Positions 62,359 through 64,000 of a DNA stretch of 64,000 nucleotides are shown here, piece by piece; the stretch's first letter is position 1, and every line of letters starts with the position of its first letter. The notes under the pieces are model-generated. The model did not search any database. It saw nothing but the letters and a program-made list of their open reading frames with translations, and was not told where the DNA came from. The stretch covers positions 9,548,001 to 9,612,000 of the forward strand of contig NZ_CP035758.1 of the NCBI RefSeq assembly GCF_004208415.1, in the 5' to 3' direction. The DNA is from Ktedonosporobacter rubrisoli (GTDB taxonomy: Bacteria; Chloroflexota; Ktedonobacteria; Ktedonobacterales; Ktedonobacteraceae). Made by a program: the position numbers and the translations under genes.

Positions 62359-64000
62359 ATGCAGATTGCGGGTAACATGAAAAGTCTGGAAAGATTAGAA
62401 GTTATCCGCAGAAGGAACGGTGCAAACCGTGAGTGGGTAAACTTCGATCTCTACAAACTGATGCTCGACGAGGGCATGTATACTGAAGCTTACGGGCGTC
62501 TAGCATCCATTCCTGGCAATATGACGCCAGGCTCGGACGATGAAACGCTAGACGGGTTCTCGCTGGAAGAAATCCAGAAAATCATCGCACAGATGAAAGA
62601 CGAGAGCTATCAGTGTAGACCCGTCCGTGAGTCGTTCATACCAAAGCCCAACGGGAAACAGAGAAGGTTAGGTATTCCCTGCCCAAGAGACAAAGTTGTG
62701 CAAGAGGTAATAAGAGTAATCCTTGAATCGGTCTATGATTCACCTTATGGGCCATACTTCAGGAATAACAGCTATGGATTTAGACGCAATAAGTCCTGTC
62801 ATGGTGCTCTCAAGGAGATACAAGGCAAATGGTCGGGCGTCATCTGGCTCATAGAGGGCGACATCCAAGCCTGTTTTGATAGCGTGGATCATCATATACT
62901 GATAAACGCTCTCAGAAAGAAAATCAAAGATGAGCGGTTCATATCGCTGATCTGGAAGTTTTTAAGGGCTGGATACTTCGATATCCAACGAGCCAGGCAC
63001 GACAGCTTAGCCGGAACTCCGCAGGGTGGGATAATAAGCCCAATACTCAGCAACATCTATCTGCATGAGCTAGACGAATTTGTTGAACAATTGCGGGTAG
63101 AGCTTGAGAAGGGTGGAAAACGCAGACCCAACCGTGAGTATGAACTAATCTCCGACAGAAGGTACAGACTGGCGAAAGCTGGAAGGGCCGATACAGAGGA
63201 GTTCAGAAAGCTGGGGGTACAAATGCGTAAGCTCCCATCACTGGACACGCGTGATCCAAACTTCGTCAGGGTCAAATATGTGCGCTACGCCGATGACTGG
63301 ATGATCGGAGTCATCGGTACCTACGAACTGGCAGAGGAGATTAAACAAAGAGTTGGCACGTTCCTAAAGGACAAGCTAGCTCTAACCTTGTCGCAGGACA
63401 AGACCAAGATCACCAATGCCAGAACGCAGGAAGCTGAATTCTTGGGATATAGAATTCGGAAAGGCAGGGGTAGAGACACTCAAAAGACAAAGAAGTCTAA
63501 GAATGGCTCCGGCAAGGAATTCAAACGCCGCTCAACCGGCATGGAAGTAGTGCTGAAGGCACCAATGGATAAGCTATTAAAACGGCTTTGCTCAAAGGGC
63601 TTCTGTGACGGAAAGGGAACCCCGACGCACAAAGCAGGGTGGACAGGGTTGGATGAGGACCAGATAGTAAGCCTGTACTCTTCAATCAACAGAGGGATAC
63701 AGGAATACTACAGGCCAGCAGACAACTTTGCTTTACTAGCAAGGGTACAGTATATACTAAAATATAGCTGTGCTAAGACCCTGGCATTAAAGAAAAAAGT
63801 CCCGATAACCAGGATCATGAAAAGCAGGGACATCGGCGTCCAGGTCACGAACAAAAACAGGCAGGTCAGAAACGTAATGTTCTACCGTAACACAGACTGG
63901 ACCGGCAAACGGGACGCCTTTAAAGACAGCCCGAATGTAGATATAGTTCAGATGCAAGCGCGGTTAAGAACACGCAGTAAGCTAGGTTTACCTTGCGTGG
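62359..64000 (+). CDS. Group II intron reverse transcriptase/maturase (mitochondrial-like), 3' end outside window
   Basis: ATG 62359 is preceded by AAGGAG; the frame is open for 547 codons to the window end. RT motifs: NSYGFRRNKSCHGAL, EGDIQACFDSVDHHI, AGTPQGGIISPILSNIYL and YADD in VRYADDWMIGVIG. Domain X has the KYSCAKTLALKKK motif typical of mitochondrial-type maturases. The last visible residues, RTRSKLGLPCV, match the start of the C-terminal HNH zinc finger. It should bind the intron RNA, aid splicing from the tRNA and drive retrohoming. Confidence 0.92.
   Translation, partial: MQIAGNMKSLERLEVIRRRNGANREWVNFDLYKLMLDEGMYTEAYGRLASIPGNMTPGSDDETLDGFSLEEIQKIIAQMKDESYQCRPVRESFIPKPNGKQRRLGIPCPRDKVVQEVIRVILESVYDSPYGPYFRNNSYGFRRNKSCHGALKEIQGKWSGVIWLIEGDIQACFDSVDHHILINALRKKIKDERFISLIWKFLRAGYFDIQRARHDSLAGTPQGGIISPILSNIYLHELDEFVEQLRVELEKGGKRRPNREYELISDRRYRLAKAGRADTEEFRKLGVQMRKLPSLDTRDPNFVRVKYVRYADDWMIGVIGTYELAEEIKQRVGTFLKDKLALTLSQDKTKITNARTQEAEFLGYRIRKGRGRDTQKTKKSKNGSGKEFKRRSTGMEVVLKAPMDKLLKRLCSKGFCDGKGTPTHKAGWTGLDEDQIVSLYSSINRGIQEYYRPADNFALLARVQYILKYSCAKTLALKKKVPITRIMKSRDIGVQVTNKNRQVRNVMFYRNTDWTGKRDAFKDSPNVDIVQMQARLRTRSKLGLPCV

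Larger units (their letters stand above)
61083..64000 (+). mobile_element. Group II intron 2 inside tRNA-Val, 3' end outside window
   Basis: The intron starts with the consensus GTGCG at 61083. Position 61396-61402 (GTGTGAG) can pair with the seven exon bases 61076-61082 (TTCACAC) with one G-U pair, as EBS1-IBS1; CGAAG at 61153-61157 or 61196-61200 could pair with CTTCG as EBS2-IBS2. The 700 bp before the first ORF have no coding signal and the G/A-rich, hairpin-rich texture of ribozyme domains I-III. Two ORFs follow, one a maturase. Codon choice (many AGA, AGG, ATA) differs from the neighbours, suggesting recent arrival. Domains V and VI must lie past 64000. Confidence 0.85.

Noticed and set aside
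1..64000. CRISPR arrays, rRNA genes, prophage modules
   Set aside because: No regularly spaced repeats, no rRNA sequence and no capsid, terminase or tail genes were found.

Overview
The window is a gene-dense bacterial segment of roughly 50% GC, with well-formed Shine-Dalgarno sites and several TTG/GTG starts. Five family-9 glycosyltransferases, a large HTH-NB-ARC-TPR regulator, orphan peptide-binding lipoproteins, PTS genes and two group II introns together suggest a Ktedonobacteria-like member of the Chloroflexota. That placement is an inference from gene content; there is no rRNA or marker gene in the window to confirm it.

Layout. 1-1157: the 3' part of a family-9 glycosyltransferase. 1240-10495 (minus): an exopolysaccharide operon, read from 10495 downward as chain-length regulator/tyrosine-kinase-like protein, O-antigen-ligase-like polymerase (split by a frameshift), two phosphodiesterase-superfamily enzymes, a pentapeptide-repeat membrane protein and a secretion-type ATPase. 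10739-18171: a lipoprotein, an FAD amine oxidase, aroA and a radical SAM protein with a small upstream partner. 18241-30233: two further glycosyltransferase operons, one enzyme fused to HEAT-like repeats and another frameshifted, around a DUF3891 protein and two tandem oligopeptide-binding lipoproteins. 30230-42202: mostly housekeeping and redox genes (zinc-ribbon protein, ispE, tyrosine recombinase, purine nucleoside phosphorylase, TatA, pterin dehydratase, SDR, MerA-like flavoprotein). 42387-46336: a large NB-ARC/TPR regulator divergent from a sigma-like protein, then a DUF5679 micro-protein. 46596-54761: a ROK sugar kinase and a mannose-type PTS operon (IIC, IID, IIA, HPr; no IIB or EI) behind a MerR regulator, with a complete group II intron between HPr and the kinase. 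55409-60877: two acyl-CoA dehydrogenases, a cluster of micro-ORFs, a cupredoxin, Ogt and ComB.

The most unusual locus is at the right edge (61003-64000). A canonical promoter reads into the 5' half of a tRNA-Val(CAC) gene that stops exactly after the anticodon loop, where a group II intron (5' end GTGCG) begins. The intron has a candidate EBS1 complementary to the tRNA anticodon loop, an unrecognised 174-residue ORF, and a reverse transcriptase/maturase that runs off the window. If the 3' tRNA half lies beyond position 64000, maturation of this valine tRNA would depend on group II splicing.
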